This document shows positions 42,623-53,100 of a DNA stretch of 64,000 bases, piece by piece. The notes under the pieces were generated by a model, which was not told where the DNA came from, did not search any database, and saw only the letters and a program-made list of their open reading frames with translations. The stretch is from Lachnospiraceae bacterium (GTDB lineage Bacteria; Bacillota; Clostridia; Lachnospirales; Lachnospiraceae). The translations under genes and the position numbers were made by a program. Each line of letters opens with the position of its first letter. Positions within the stretch are counted from its first letter, which is position 1. The DNA lies in NCBI GenBank assembly GCA_017463255.1, contig JAFTPP010000002.1, forward strand, positions 124,001-188,000. The letters are read 5' to 3'.

Positions 42623-43813
42623 CTACGCTCCCATAATATCTCCGATTCCTTCTTCACAATCCTTCATGGCTTCTGCCATTGCCTTGCAATCAAACCGGTC
42701 AATAAAAAGATAAAGACACGCCAACTCCTTCTGCTTCCCGTTTTTCTGATTGCGTAATTCTTTCAGGTGTTTTAATACTTTATATCCCTGTGCCACATTG
42801 TAATTTGCATTGTCCACTTCGGTCAATATATTCTCTATCTCCTGTTCCATATCTCTGATATCTGCCTGAAGATTCATAGTATACTGTTCAATATTGGCAT
42901 AAAACTCTGTCTGTTGTTTCATAAACTGTTGCCAATCATTTTCCTGTCCGTCAAACACGGTCTGCCTTCTTGTGTATTCCATAATTTCACCTTTCTGTGT
43001 CTCTGCTAACCCCAAAGCTTCTGTTGCCTGCATCGTATCCTTAGCTAACCCCAAAGCCTCTGCATCATATTCATTAACACACTGTTCTTCTCTGTCATAT
43101 GCCCGCAACGCATCCATACAAGTACTTCCGCTCAATGTTACCATCAGCTTATCTTCCCTTACTGTCTTTTCCGGGCAATTTTCAAACAGCTCGTCTAACT
43201 TTCTGGGACGGTATCCTCTCGTATCTAACTTTTTTATCTGTTTAAGCCCATCTTTTGCTTTTGCCACGTTAGACATCGTTCCTATGGAATCTTGAAAACT
43301 CTCTATTCGAACCATCTCATCCTTAATATCCCGACGCTGTTCCCTACATTCTTTTAACAAGGTTACCAACCGGTAACAATCTTCACTTTGCATGTCGTAA
43401 AGCTCAATGTAATGCATGATGTCACATATTTGTAAATCAATCTCGGATAATGCCTGCTTGAGTTCCTCCTGATATTTGGGAAGTCCCGAGACCATCTTGC
43501 AGAATCCGTTAAGATAACCGGACCAATCAACTTTCGCCAGTTCAGGAATCTTATTCATTTTGCTTTCATCAACATATCCGGCAACACTTTCCTCTTTTAC
43601 ATAGCTCACATTTTCTTCTTCCACAGGAATTGCCGAATAAAAATGGGCTTTCTTGCCACCGCCGATTCTCTGGTTAGCTTCCGTATAACTGAATATCCCT
43701 GCGTTTTGCCTTCCGTCAGCTACTACCAACTGGTTATTTCCGTTAATCCTATAGTAATTACCGCTTCCGTCTACGATAAAATGCATGCTGCTCATTACAT
43801 CCATACTGTCCAT
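42623..43813 (-). CDS. Coiled-coil hypothetical protein
   Basis: 396 aa, GGGAGG before the ATG. Residues 1-60 are beta-like and Gly/Asn-rich (FIVDGSGNYYRINGNNQLVV). From about residue 100 to the end it is nearly all helix, with long coiled-coil stretches of Glu, Gln and Leu. No TM segment or signal peptide. The layout resembles LXG-like or WXG-type secreted toxin partners or structural proteins, but no such motif is certain. The small 42325 gene is its likely partner. Confidence 0.7.
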   Translation of the reverse strand: MDSMDVMSSMHFIVDGSGNYYRINGNNQLVVADGRQNAGIFSYTEANQRIGGGKKAHFYSAIPVEEENVSYVKEESVAGYVDESKMNKIPELAKVDWSGYLNGFCKMVSGLPKYQEELKQALSEIDLQICDIMHYIELYDMQSEDCYRLVTLLKECREQRRDIKDEMVRIESFQDSIGTMSNVAKAKDGLKQIKKLDTRGYRPRKLDELFENCPEKTVREDKLMVTLSGSTCMDALRAYDREEQCVNEYDAEALGLAKDTMQATEALGLAETQKGEIMEYTRRQTVFDGQENDWQQFMKQQTEFYANIEQYTMNLQADIRDMEQEIENILTEVDNANYNVAQGYKVLKHLKELRNQKNGKQKELACLYLFIDRFDCKAMAEAMKDCEEGIGDIMGA

Positions 43814-43923
43814 AAATATACCTCCCGGACTCTATCTGTTTTTTATTTACAACCACATCCTACACCCTGACCCGTCCCAATTATTGTACTTTCAACGGAA
43901 ACAAACGTTCTTTTTCGTTCTTT

Positions 43924-43953
43924 TTACAAAAAAGGCACCGGTTTCCCGATGCC
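43924..43953 (-). terminator. Terminator hairpin
   Basis: Arms 43934-43941 and 43946-43953 pair, with a GAAA-type loop and a run of seven T on the minus strand. Confidence 0.8.
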
Positions 43954-44049
43954 AATCTCCTTATTAGTCAGTATAATCAGTATCTCTTTAGAGTCACTTT
44001 GAATATAGTATCTCCCCAGAGTTACCTCGTCAATTTTTCTCTTCACAAA

Positions 44050-44090
44050 TTAAAAAGAGTGATGAACAAAAAAATGTCACCACCCTTTTA
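44050..44090 (-). terminator. Probable terminator after the polytopic membrane gene
   Basis: Complementary arms near 44052-44065 and 44077-44088 include G-T pairs and are followed by TTTTTAAT on the minus strand, just past the stop at 44100. Confidence 0.55.
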
Positions 44091-44099
44091 TCAAAACCC

Positions 44100-45428
44100 C
44101 TATTTACCTTTTCTAATCACGTTCCCAAGTCCGAACCTCCACGTACAATACAATAGGGCAATGACCGTTACCATCTGCGCCCGATAAGTAAAGAAATAAT
44201 GGATAAACGCATGGTTTTGTAACAGTAAAAACCTGCCATAAGGTATTACGGCAAGTATGGCACACAAGCCTAACATCTTGCCCGATAAGTTCTTACTGCG
44301 GAACATATATACCAAAAAGCTGCAGATGAAAAGTACTGCAAAGAAACTGGCAAATCCCGCAAAATCCGTCATATTGTCCTTATAAGGAAACAGCATTCCC
44401 TGATTACGGAATAAGGCACCGAAAAAGCGTTCCAAAGGAGTAGCAAGCGGATGCAAAGTCGTATTTCCCATATGCACCGCACCCGTAAAACGCTCCCCTG
44501 CGGATGATAAAGCAAGCATGAATGCTTCCTTACCCGCAAACATTGCCACCAATATCCACTTAAAGACAAACATCAGGGCATATCCCATACCCCAGATTAC
44601 CACGTAGGATATCAGTTGTTTTAACTCTTTTTTCCACTCTGACAGTTCCCCTGCTTCATAACGCAGAATCAAAAGAACCAATAACGGCACCGTTAATGAC
44701 AAAGTCTCCGCCGTCAAAAAATCAATAAAGCAGGTGCACACGCCGGATACCGCCATTAGAAGTGCAGGGTCTTTTCTTTTTCTAAAAAGACATATACCTG
44801 CAAGTGTTATGGCATTCATCATAAAGAACATGGTGCTGTACTGAATACAGGTTGCACAAACCCATGCCTGCATCACAATATGAGCCGCAAAATAACAGAT
44901 TGCCAAAGCCTTTGCGCCCTGTTTCCACATAAGCCACATATTGAGCAGCATAAGCACAATCCATATTGCAGCAAAAACAATACGTGCTCCTTCAATATCC
45001 GTAACCAAAAACAGCGGCCTTAAAAAGCTCAATGTTCCGTGCCAATAACGGGAATAATCAACATTAGGTTCTTTTTCCTCCTGTAAGCTTTCCCACAGTC
45101 CGGTGTTTACATTTCCATGCTTTGGCTGATAATAAGATGCTTTGACCGAGGATTTTACCGGCTCATCATCGGATATATGATACATAATATCCACCAAAAT
45201 ACAATCGGAATAATTATCCTGCCTGGTATTAAACTGATTCTCAATAAGATATGGGAATAACTCATGGTCATTAAAATACCGGGCACTCTCCACACAGGAT
45301 TCCTTAATGGCACTTTGTGGAATAAGAGCGGTAAGAAACAAAAGAAGCATACAGCTCACTCCTGTAAGAACAATCACGCTCAATATTTTCCCTATCCCGG
45401 TTATGTTCATTTTGCTTCTTTCTTTCAT
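44100..45428 (-). CDS. Polytopic membrane protein of unknown function
   Basis: 442 aa with about ten predicted membrane helices. The first spans residues about 15-36 and is followed by an extracellular loop of about 120 residues (ESARYFNDHELFPYLIENQF and further), then a run of hydrophobic helices to the end. The plan of a large first external loop and multiple TM resembles GT-C glycosyltransferases and related surface-glycan enzymes, but the typical early DxD/ExD motif is not clear. It lies 35 bases downstream of the secreted-protein genes and is probably in their operon. Confidence 0.72.
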   Translation of the reverse strand: MKERSKMNITGIGKILSVIVLTGVSCMLLLFLTALIPQSAIKESCVESARYFNDHELFPYLIENQFNTRQDNYSDCILVDIMYHISDDEPVKSSVKASYYQPKHGNVNTGLWESLQEEKEPNVDYSRYWHGTLSFLRPLFLVTDIEGARIVFAAIWIVLMLLNMWLMWKQGAKALAICYFAAHIVMQAWVCATCIQYSTMFFMMNAITLAGICLFRKRKDPALLMAVSGVCTCFIDFLTAETLSLTVPLLVLLILRYEAGELSEWKKELKQLISYVVIWGMGYALMFVFKWILVAMFAGKEAFMLALSSAGERFTGAVHMGNTTLHPLATPLERFFGALFRNQGMLFPYKDNMTDFAGFASFFAVLFICSFLVYMFRSKNLSGKMLGLCAILAVIPYGRFLLLQNHAFIHYFFTYRAQMVTVIALLYCTWRFGLGNVIRKGK

Positions 45429-45462
45429 TTCAAGTTCACACCTTTATAGTATTCCTAATCCC

Positions 45463-46503
45463 TTATTCACTGGCTATTGCGTCTAATTCGCTCTTCTCAA
45501 TCATGGTTCTTCCAAACATGGCGTTTAACTTAAGCGGACCGTACCAATCAATGCCTTCTTCCAGTTTTGCTCCTTGAGGAACATCCACATAGAAACATTC
45601 GCCGCCATAATTATAATAAAATGTATAGCCGACCCCTTCCTTACTAATCAACTCTTTCAATACATTCGCGCTAAAAGAATGCCATACGGTTGCATCAACT
45701 TTCAGTGTATCTCCCGGTTTTGCCTCTGATGCTTGTTTTAATAAGTCATTTGTATAATCCATTTGTTCCATAAAAGCACGTTCTGCATTAGCACTGGCAT
45801 TGCCTGATGCACCGGTTCCTCCCACGGACGCAAGCGTAATGGTAGCCCAAGCCTCATCACTATTTCTTATTTCAGATGCTACCCCCGTTACCGTAACATC
45901 CTTATCAAAGGTATACGTGTAAGGATTGTTTCCACTCCACTCGCTAGAATCTACTGTTACTCCGTCAATCACAAGGGAAACATCATACAGTGCGCCGGAG
46001 TACACTTCATCAGATATATACTTGATACTATCTCCCTCATATATCATATCTCCCACTGAAATCCCGTTTACTTTATTTTCCGAAGTAGAATACCTTAAAT
46101 TTCTCGTTACAGGCACATCCGCTTCCAGATATAAATTATAAGTTTCACTTCCATCGTCAAATCCGGCATCTACAATTTCAGCTACTGTATACACAATGCT
46201 TTCCGCCCCTGATAATGTAACATACTTATAATCATACCCGTTATCCCACGTTGATGATGCTTGAGCACCTTTTACATACACATTTATAACCACACCGCCC
46301 GTATCTTCACGCCACATTATTTTATCGCCGCCGTGATACGTGGTTCCGACCGTTATTCCGTTCACATCGTTTTGATTATCAAATCGATACTCTGCTGCAA
46401 ATACCGACATGCTGCTTCCTACAAGCATCATGACAGTCATCATCAGGGCTAACCATCCCTTAAATCTTTTCTTTAATTCTGTTTGCTTAATTGATTGTTC
46501 CAT
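45463..46503 (-). CDS. Secreted protein with shared C-terminal domain, paralogue 3
   Basis: 346 aa. A signal peptide ends near residue 37 (LALMMTVMMLVGSSMSVFAA). Two Ig-like or beta-rich repeats follow, each with a GITVG/GISVGD start and a YTFDKDVTVTGV-type end. The last 90 residues are the shared domain (KPGDTLKVDATVWHSFSANV, YTFYYNYGGECFYVDVPQGA, WYGPLKLNAMFGRTMI). The domain is common in Lachnospiraceae cell-surface proteins and has no assigned function. The start overlaps the end of paralogue 2 by 17 bases. Confidence 0.8.
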   Translation of the reverse strand: MEQSIKQTELKKRFKGWLALMMTVMMLVGSSMSVFAAEYRFDNQNDVNGITVGTTYHGGDKIMWREDTGGVVINVYVKGAQASSTWDNGYDYKYVTLSGAESIVYTVAEIVDAGFDDGSETYNLYLEADVPVTRNLRYSTSENKVNGISVGDMIYEGDSIKYISDEVYSGALYDVSLVIDGVTVDSSEWSGNNPYTYTFDKDVTVTGVASEIRNSDEAWATITLASVGGTGASGNASANAERAFMEQMDYTNDLLKQASEAKPGDTLKVDATVWHSFSANVLKELISKEGVGYTFYYNYGGECFYVDVPQGAKLEEGIDWYGPLKLNAMFGRTMIEKSELDAIASE

Positions 46504-47434
46504 TTAAAAATTCCTCCTTATCAATCATGGTTCTTCCAAACATGGCATTTAACTTAAGCGGTCCATACCAATCAATGCCTTCTTCCAGTTCTGCTCCTTG
46601 AGGAACATCTACATAGAAGCATTCGCCGCCATAGTTATAATAAAAGGTGTAATTCACCCCTTCCTTACTAAACAACTCTTTCAATACATTCGCGCTAAAA
46701 GAATGCCATACGGTTGCATCAACTTTCAATGTGTCTCCCGGCTTTGCAGCTGATGCACGCGTTAACAATTCCCTGTAAAAAATATGTGCTGCACTTTCTT
46801 TTGGTGCCGGTTCTTCTCTCGAAGAAGCAACCCACTCTCCGTTATTTAATGTATAGATACCCGGTTCACTTACAACCTCTTCATAATCTCCATTCCTATA
46901 CTCATAGATTTTTGCTCCTTCTGCAAGAATCACTTCATTGACAATGCCGTATTGGTACCCAAGCGCTCCGGTAATTGTCGCTCCGTCAATGGTTCCTTCT
47001 CCCATATTAACTTCACCGAATGTACCACCATTGATGGTTCCTCCTTCCATCATAACAAAACCGAATGTACCACCACTGATAGCCCCTGAACTATAATTCC
47101 AAACATAATCAATACATCCATCGGTGGATATAATCGTTCCCCTATTCCACAATGGCTTCGCATACTCAAACGGAATACTACTTACATTCACCAATGCAAC
47201 AGAATAGCCACTATAAACATTCACCCCACCGGAATTCCAAGAGCACACACAATTCCCCGATTCGATCGCTCCATCTCTATAATTTCCTGCACCATCACAC
47301 CACGAGAAGCCGTTCACAAATTGGTCAAAATCAACCGTAATTACATCTGCTGCCTCTGCATTCATGGGTAAAGCACAACAAAGCATACATACCAGCATAA
47401 ATGATATGAATTTTCTTAAAAATCTTTTCTTCAT
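46487..47434 (-). CDS. Secreted protein with shared C-terminal domain, paralogue 2
   Basis: 315 aa. Signal peptide to about residue 28 (FISFMLVCMLCCALPMNAEA). The middle is a beta-solenoid-like run of Gly/Thr repeats (SGAISGGTFGFVMMEGGTIN, GGTFGEVNMGEGTIDGATIT). The C-terminal 85 residues are nearly identical to the shared domain of the neighbouring genes. It is 60 bases downstream of paralogue 1. Confidence 0.8.
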   Translation of the reverse strand: MKKRFLRKFISFMLVCMLCCALPMNAEAADVITVDFDQFVNGFSWCDGAGNYRDGAIESGNCVCSWNSGGVNVYSGYSVALVNVSSIPFEYAKPLWNRGTIISTDGCIDYVWNYSSGAISGGTFGFVMMEGGTINGGTFGEVNMGEGTIDGATITGALGYQYGIVNEVILAEGAKIYEYRNGDYEEVVSEPGIYTLNNGEWVASSREEPAPKESAAHIFYRELLTRASAAKPGDTLKVDATVWHSFSANVLKELFSKEGVNYTFYYNYGGECFYVDVPQGAELEEGIDWYGPLKLNAMFGRTMIDKEEFLNGTIN

Positions 47435-47493
47435 TTTGAATTCCTCCGTTTTATTCGTATGTATTTTATTAACCTTATTTTCCCCGGTTACAC

Positions 47494-49227
47494 CTACTTA
47501 AATAACGTTGCGTCAAATTCGCTCTTTTGAATCATCGTTCTTCCAAACATAGCATTTAACTTAAGCGGACCGTACCATTCAATGCCTTCTTCCGGTTCCG
47601 CTCCTTGAGGAACATCTACATAGAAGCATTCGCCGCCATAGTTATAGTAAAAGGTATAATTTACCCCTTCCTTACTAAACAACTCTTTCAATACATTTGC
47701 GCTAAAGGAATGCCATACGGTTGCATCAATTTTAAGTGTATCACCCGGTTTTGCTGCTGCTGCTCTTTTTAGTAACTCTTCAGTGAAAGCCCGTGCAGCT
47801 TTGGCCGAACTTGAAATTACACTGCCCGAACCTATCTTCTCACCACAACCAAGACAATATGTATCTCCCGTATATCCGTCCGTTGTTGATGTGGCAGGGA
47901 AAGCATCCCGTATCTGTGTTCCGCCGTCATGTTTATTCGGGTTCATTTCCCCGTTTGTTCCACTGCAATCCGTACAAGTCGGTGGGGCAATACATGTAGC
48001 GTCAGCGTATACGCAATCTCCATCCAGTGTGGCACCACAACAGCATGTTCTTGTATGCGTATCATCTCCGTTTGGTATACAAGTTCCATAAATATGGTGT
48101 GAATTGCAAATTACGGTACCATTATTCATAATTGTTCCTGTTCCTTCAATTGTTCCGTTATTTGTTAATGTCTTTCCGGCAGGTACAATTAATGTAGATC
48201 CTTCCGGAATAACCAAGTTCTCTCCGGAACCAATCACTAAGTCTTCTTCTAAGGTGTAATCCCCATAAACCATTCCCTTACCATTTATGATTAAAACACA
48301 ATTATCGCAACTAAATCGTTCCATATCAGTCGTTATGGTCTCTGTTATTTTAAGAAGTCCTCCTGATATATTAGTAGTCTGTATGGTTCCTATTCCCCTA
48401 GGAGCAGTTGTTGTCACCGTTCCTCCATTAATATACAGAAAGCGATTAGACCTATCCTCATCGTTCGCACTTGCCAATCCAAGCTGAAGCCCTATACCTC
48501 TACCTCCCGCGGCGTATGCTGTAATACTTCCTGCGTTTATCGTTATATCACCATTCGATGTAGCAATGCCACTTGGATATCCTGTATTGTCATTGGCTAT
48601 TCCTGTCAGACTGCCGCCATTTACCACAATATTCTGATTAACTTTTATGGCAACAGACATGGCTGGCGCACTCCCACAAGTGGCCTCTATTTCCCCATCA
48701 TTAACAGTCAGGCTACCGGCCATAACCAAAAAAGTTCCCACATTCGCATTTGTATCAGGAGCTGTAATTGTAAAAGTTCCGTTTCCTTCTACTTGTATGT
48801 TTCCATCTTCAATATAAACGGCATAGCTACTGTGCCCACTGGGTGTCTTTCCCACATTCAATGTATTATTGCCTTCCAGTATAAGCTTAAGATTGTCGCT
48901 ATCTGTAACATATATACCCATCGCATGATCAGAGGTTCTCGCATAATAACCACCATCCAAAGAAAAATCATGCAATGTAAGTGTTATAGGATTCGCATTT
49001 ACGTTTAGATAAGCATATCCTCCTGATGGTTCATCTGCCACTGCCGTTTGGGATGCCACGTCATAATAGGGTGTATCAGCAGATAATAATACTCCCGTTC
49101 CTTCCTCATTTCCTATTGTCACTTGAATTCCTGCGGCATATGCAGACATATCAACACCTAATCCGACAAGTATTAGTGTCATTACCACCGTGACCACTGT
49201 TAAAGCTTGCCACATTCTCTTTTTCAT
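47494..49227 (-). CDS. Secreted protein with shared C-terminal domain, paralogue 1 (beta-solenoid, DUF4353-like)
   Basis: 577 aa from the ATG at 49227 (GGAGG eight bases upstream). Signal peptide ends near residue 31 (MTLILVGLGVDMSAYA). The body repeats Gly/Asn-rich turns such as NGGTVTTTAPRGIGTIQTTN and TLTNNGTIEGTGTIMNNGTV, a right-handed beta-solenoid pattern seen in carbohydrate-binding or adhesin proteins. A Cys-rich insert (CCCGATLDGDCVYADATC) precedes the shared C-terminal domain. It is the first gene of the operon and is divergent from the LytTR regulator. Confidence 0.85.
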   Translation of the reverse strand: MKKRMWQALTVVTVVMTLILVGLGVDMSAYAAGIQVTIGNEEGTGVLLSADTPYYDVASQTAVADEPSGGYAYLNVNANPITLTLHDFSLDGGYYARTSDHAMGIYVTDSDNLKLILEGNNTLNVGKTPSGHSSYAVYIEDGNIQVEGNGTFTITAPDTNANVGTFLVMAGSLTVNDGEIEATCGSAPAMSVAIKVNQNIVVNGGSLTGIANDNTGYPSGIATSNGDITINAGSITAYAAGGRGIGLQLGLASANDEDRSNRFLYINGGTVTTTAPRGIGTIQTTNISGGLLKITETITTDMERFSCDNCVLIINGKGMVYGDYTLEEDLVIGSGENLVIPEGSTLIVPAGKTLTNNGTIEGTGTIMNNGTVICNSHHIYGTCIPNGDDTHTRTCCCGATLDGDCVYADATCIAPPTCTDCSGTNGEMNPNKHDGGTQIRDAFPATSTTDGYTGDTYCLGCGEKIGSGSVISSSAKAARAFTEELLKRAAAAKPGDTLKIDATVWHSFSANVLKELFSKEGVNYTFYYNYGGECFYVDVPQGAEPEEGIEWYGPLKLNAMFGRTMIQKSEFDATLFK

Positions 49228-49456
49228 ACCATATTCCTCCAAAACGATAAAGTGTTAAATAGCTTGAAAATGCTCATATTATTTTACTAAATCCCCTTTT
49301 ATTTTCAACATTTCCTGCACAATGCGCAGATTTTTGACATAATCCGCAATTTTTTATTAAAAAATATGCCCTATAATGAAATCCTAATCTCTTTCATAAT
49401 GGATTTTATGTTACAATATGATTAACTTTGAATGCCACCGTTTATGGAGGAGTTTT

Positions 49457-50167
49457 ATGAACATCGCAATTATTGAAGACCTTGATAAAGACCGTGAACA
49501 GGTTTCATCTTACTTAAACCGATATATGACAGAGCTTGGTCTTACTTATCATTTATACACATATGAAAGTGCAGAAGAATTCGTAGAGGCGTTAAATACC
49601 CTTCGGTTTCAAATTGTTTTTATGGATATTTATCTGAAAGGTATGACAGGAATGGAAGCCGCCATGTGTTTACGGCGTCTTGACAGAGACTGTAAGTTAA
49701 TTTTTCTTACGGTATCCACAGAGCATTGTCTGGATGGCTTTAGAGTCAATGCCAGCCACTATCTTGTAAAACCGTTTACAGACCATGATTTTACAGAAGC
49801 CATGGAACGTTGCAATTTGCAGCCGGCATATGATGTTCCGTATCTGGATGTGGTATACGAAGGCAGCAATCTTAAACTGAATACCGAATCGATTTTATAC
49901 ATACAGGCACAAAAACGTAATGTCCTGATTCAGACGCTGAATCAGACTCTGATTGCAAATGGTCCCTTCCATTCTCTTACCAAACCACTTTTGGATGACA
50001 AGCGGTTTTTACTATGCATTCAAGGGGTTTTAGTAAATATGGATCATATAAACAGTCAGGAAGATACCGTCTTTATTGTAAAAAATGGAAACAGGCTTCC
50101 CATTAACATACGTAACAAAAGACAGATATTGCAGCACTACCGCAATTACATTTTTGATAACATGTGA
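49457..50167 (+). CDS. LytTR-family response regulator
   Basis: 236 aa from the ATG at 49457, with GGAGGAG just upstream. The receiver domain has EDLDKD near the start, the phospho-acceptor Asp in IVFMDIYLKGMTG and the Lys in YLVKPF. The LytTR DNA-binding domain is about residues 133-236 (YEGSNLKLNTESILYIQAQK and onward). LytTR proteins bind tandem sites upstream of the genes they activate, often surface proteins. The divergent secreted-protein operon 230 bases away is the obvious target. The stop overlaps the sensor start. Confidence 0.92.
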   Translation: MNIAIIEDLDKDREQVSSYLNRYMTELGLTYHLYTYESAEEFVEALNTLRFQIVFMDIYLKGMTGMEAAMCLRRLDRDCKLIFLTVSTEHCLDGFRVNASHYLVKPFTDHDFTEAMERCNLQPAYDVPYLDVVYEGSNLKLNTESILYIQAQKRNVLIQTLNQTLIANGPFHSLTKPLLDDKRFLLCIQGVLVNMDHINSQEDTVFIVKNGNRLPINIRNKRQILQHYRNYIFDNM

Positions 50168-53100
50168 GTTTACTTATGAAACGTACCAAAAAAGCATTCC
50201 AATTACTGAAAACAACTGCATATGGCAAGTCTCTCATACCGGCCTTTATCATTTTCCTTTTGATGGCCGTACTCTCCTTGCCCGTATACGCCGATGAAAC
50301 ACAGGAAGGTGAGTCGGATTCTGCCGTTTTTTATACTGTAACCGGAATAGAAAACAGTGAACAACTGGCCAATCTTTTGCCTTTTGAAATGGTACGGCGC
50401 TCTTCTCAAAATACAGAACCCCTATTTTACCACGTCTACAATAATGGTTTATTAACTGTGAATGCTACCATAAAAGACAGTGAAGGTAATATTACTAACC
50501 AAACATTGCCGGTCTCATGGAGCTGCTGGGATAACAGCACCACCATTACAAATACCACTGTCTGCGGAGAATATATAGAAACCGGAACCATTCAACTTCC
50601 GGATGCTTCCTATACGTGGGGTGATGGTGTTTTATCAGAATTAAGCCTTCTTGTCAGGGTATATGATCCCACAGAACCGGTTGAGATTGTTGCATTAGAA
50701 GAGGTATGGAACGAATTCAGTACTGCATTTTCCTTGGAACAAAACAGTAGTATGGATGACCTTCTTGCAAGTTCTCCTCTTCAGACAACATGGCCATGCT
50801 ATGACGCTATGGGTAATGAGTATCTCTGTCCTGTAATCTATAACACAGATGCTGTTATAGAGGATACTGTTGGTATATATGAAATTACCGCTACTTTTGA
50901 AGCACCGCTTAATTGCCGGTTTTCTGATAGTCTCACAGTACCATCCTACTCTATGCCGGTAACTGTGCAGGCTTTAGGGCAACCCCGTTTAGATTTATCT
51001 TATATAAGTCCCAATTATGAATATATCCTTTTTCCATGGATTACATCCGGCATCAACCTTGACACCATAGAGGTATGGTTATCTGAAAATGATGGAGAAT
51101 GGCGGATGTTAGAACCGGATGATGAAGTGTTTATACATTCCACCGTGCTCGACCTTTACGCGTGGTATCTGAATGAAGGAAGTACTTACCGGATTCAGGT
51201 TGACTACGAGGGTGGTCAAACCGGTATTGCCTCATTTACCTATGGTTGGGACATTCTGTCTGACAAAGAATATATTGAAGGTGACAGAGATGGTGGAGAT
51301 ACAAACGGTAATGCACCCATAACTCCGCCGGAGTCTTCTGAACCTACAGCACCGGAACCTTCAGTACCGGAGGTTAACGTACCTACCGTACCGGAACCTA
51401 CTGTACCTGAGGTTAACGTGCCTACCGTACCGGAACCTACTGTACCTGAGGTCACTGTACCTACAGAGCCGGAAGTTACTGAGCCTGAACCCACTGTACC
51501 TACAGAGCCGGCGTCTACAGAGCCCGAACCCGCTGTGCCTACAGAGCCGGAGGTTACTGAGCCCGAACCCACTGTACCTACAGAGCCGGAAGTTACTGAG
51601 CCCGAACCCACTGTTCCTACAGAGCCGGAGTCTACAGAACCCGAGGTTGCTGAGCCGGAGTCTACAGAACCCGCTGTGCCTACAGAACCCGAGCCTACCG
51701 AGCCTGAAACTTCAGAGCCTTATCTTCTTGGCAGTGAAATGAATACCATGTTGGAAACGTCGGACACAGCCCTTTTTTCTAACGGGTCTATCAGTCTTAA
51801 TATACCTGCGGACAGCATTGCATCCCTTGACCTAAGCAGCACTGACCGCATACTTGTAACAATACTTCCTCATGGGAATAATGGTTTTTCCGTTAGCATT
51901 TTCAAAAATGATGTTGCTGTGACAAAAGTATCCACCATGCAGATTTCTTTGCCCTATGAACCTGCCAAAAACACCGTGCCGGTTTTATTTAGTGAAAATG
52001 GCAATAAAATAGCATCCGGAGATTATGTAACGGAGACAGGACTTGTTACTTTTACCATTCATGAAACAGGTACTTTTTACATACAGGACGAGGCTGTTCC
52101 ATTACAGGCTGCTATTGCGGACAATACTTCACCGTCCATGCTGATAGCTCTTGTGGTGACAGCAATCATCTTCTTTGCTATTATTGCAATACTTCTTATT
52201 ACAAACAAAAGAAAATATATTCCATATCTGCTTACACTACTGGCCGCTTCCGGTTTATGTGTCAGCTTATATCTATGGAATAATAAATATACACACGATG
52301 GCATTCAGCCAAGTCAGGGACAATTATCTGTTACGGAGGCTAACTTGGAAAAAACCTCTTTCCTGATTCGTGACTGGGAATTTTATCCTGACCAACTGCT
52401 GACCCCCGATACTTATCCGGGCGAGCGCATGGTTTACACTGCCATCGGTGACCGTACCCGGTTTGACGGATTGGGAACACGTACCTCTCCTCATGGTTAT
52501 GGCAGTTACGCGCTACATATAAATCTTCCTAAGGATACCCAAACCTATGCTTTAGAGTTACCGGAGATTTATTCTGCGTACCGCTTATACATAAATGGTA
52601 AATTAATAACATCCGTAGGAAATCCCCTGCCGGATTCCTATACCCCTGCAACTCAGGCTAAGATAGTGACCTTTGAAGCCGGTGGGCAAGCAGATATCCT
52701 GCTAGCAGTCAGTGACTACTCCCATTTTTATAGCGGAATGGTATACCCGCCTGCTTTCGGGACATTTTCAGAAGTGAACTCTCTGCATAATATGCGCCTT
52801 GCGGTTACACTGATTGCCTGTACCATTGGATTGCTGTTTTCTCTGTTTTATATTTATTTTGGCATAAACATGAAGCAAAAGGCTCCTTTCCTATTTGCTG
52901 CCCTATGCTTTATTATGTTTTTAACACCCCTGTTTCCAATCATTCACAGTTTATGGGAATTACCTGTTTTCCCGTGGTATGCTTTGGAACTCATATGTAT
53001 CTACCTGATTATGTTTTTCGTAATCCTGTTACATAACAGGCTATGTGATACCGGATACTACTGCCGCCGTATTTCTACTGCCATATCTGCCGGCTTCTGC

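Noticed and set aside
51240-51611. Open frame on the minus strand rich in Gly, Ser, Thr and Val
   Set aside because: It is the mirror of the Pro-Glu-Thr-Val repeat tract of the sensor gene; the repeat codons leave the opposite strand open.
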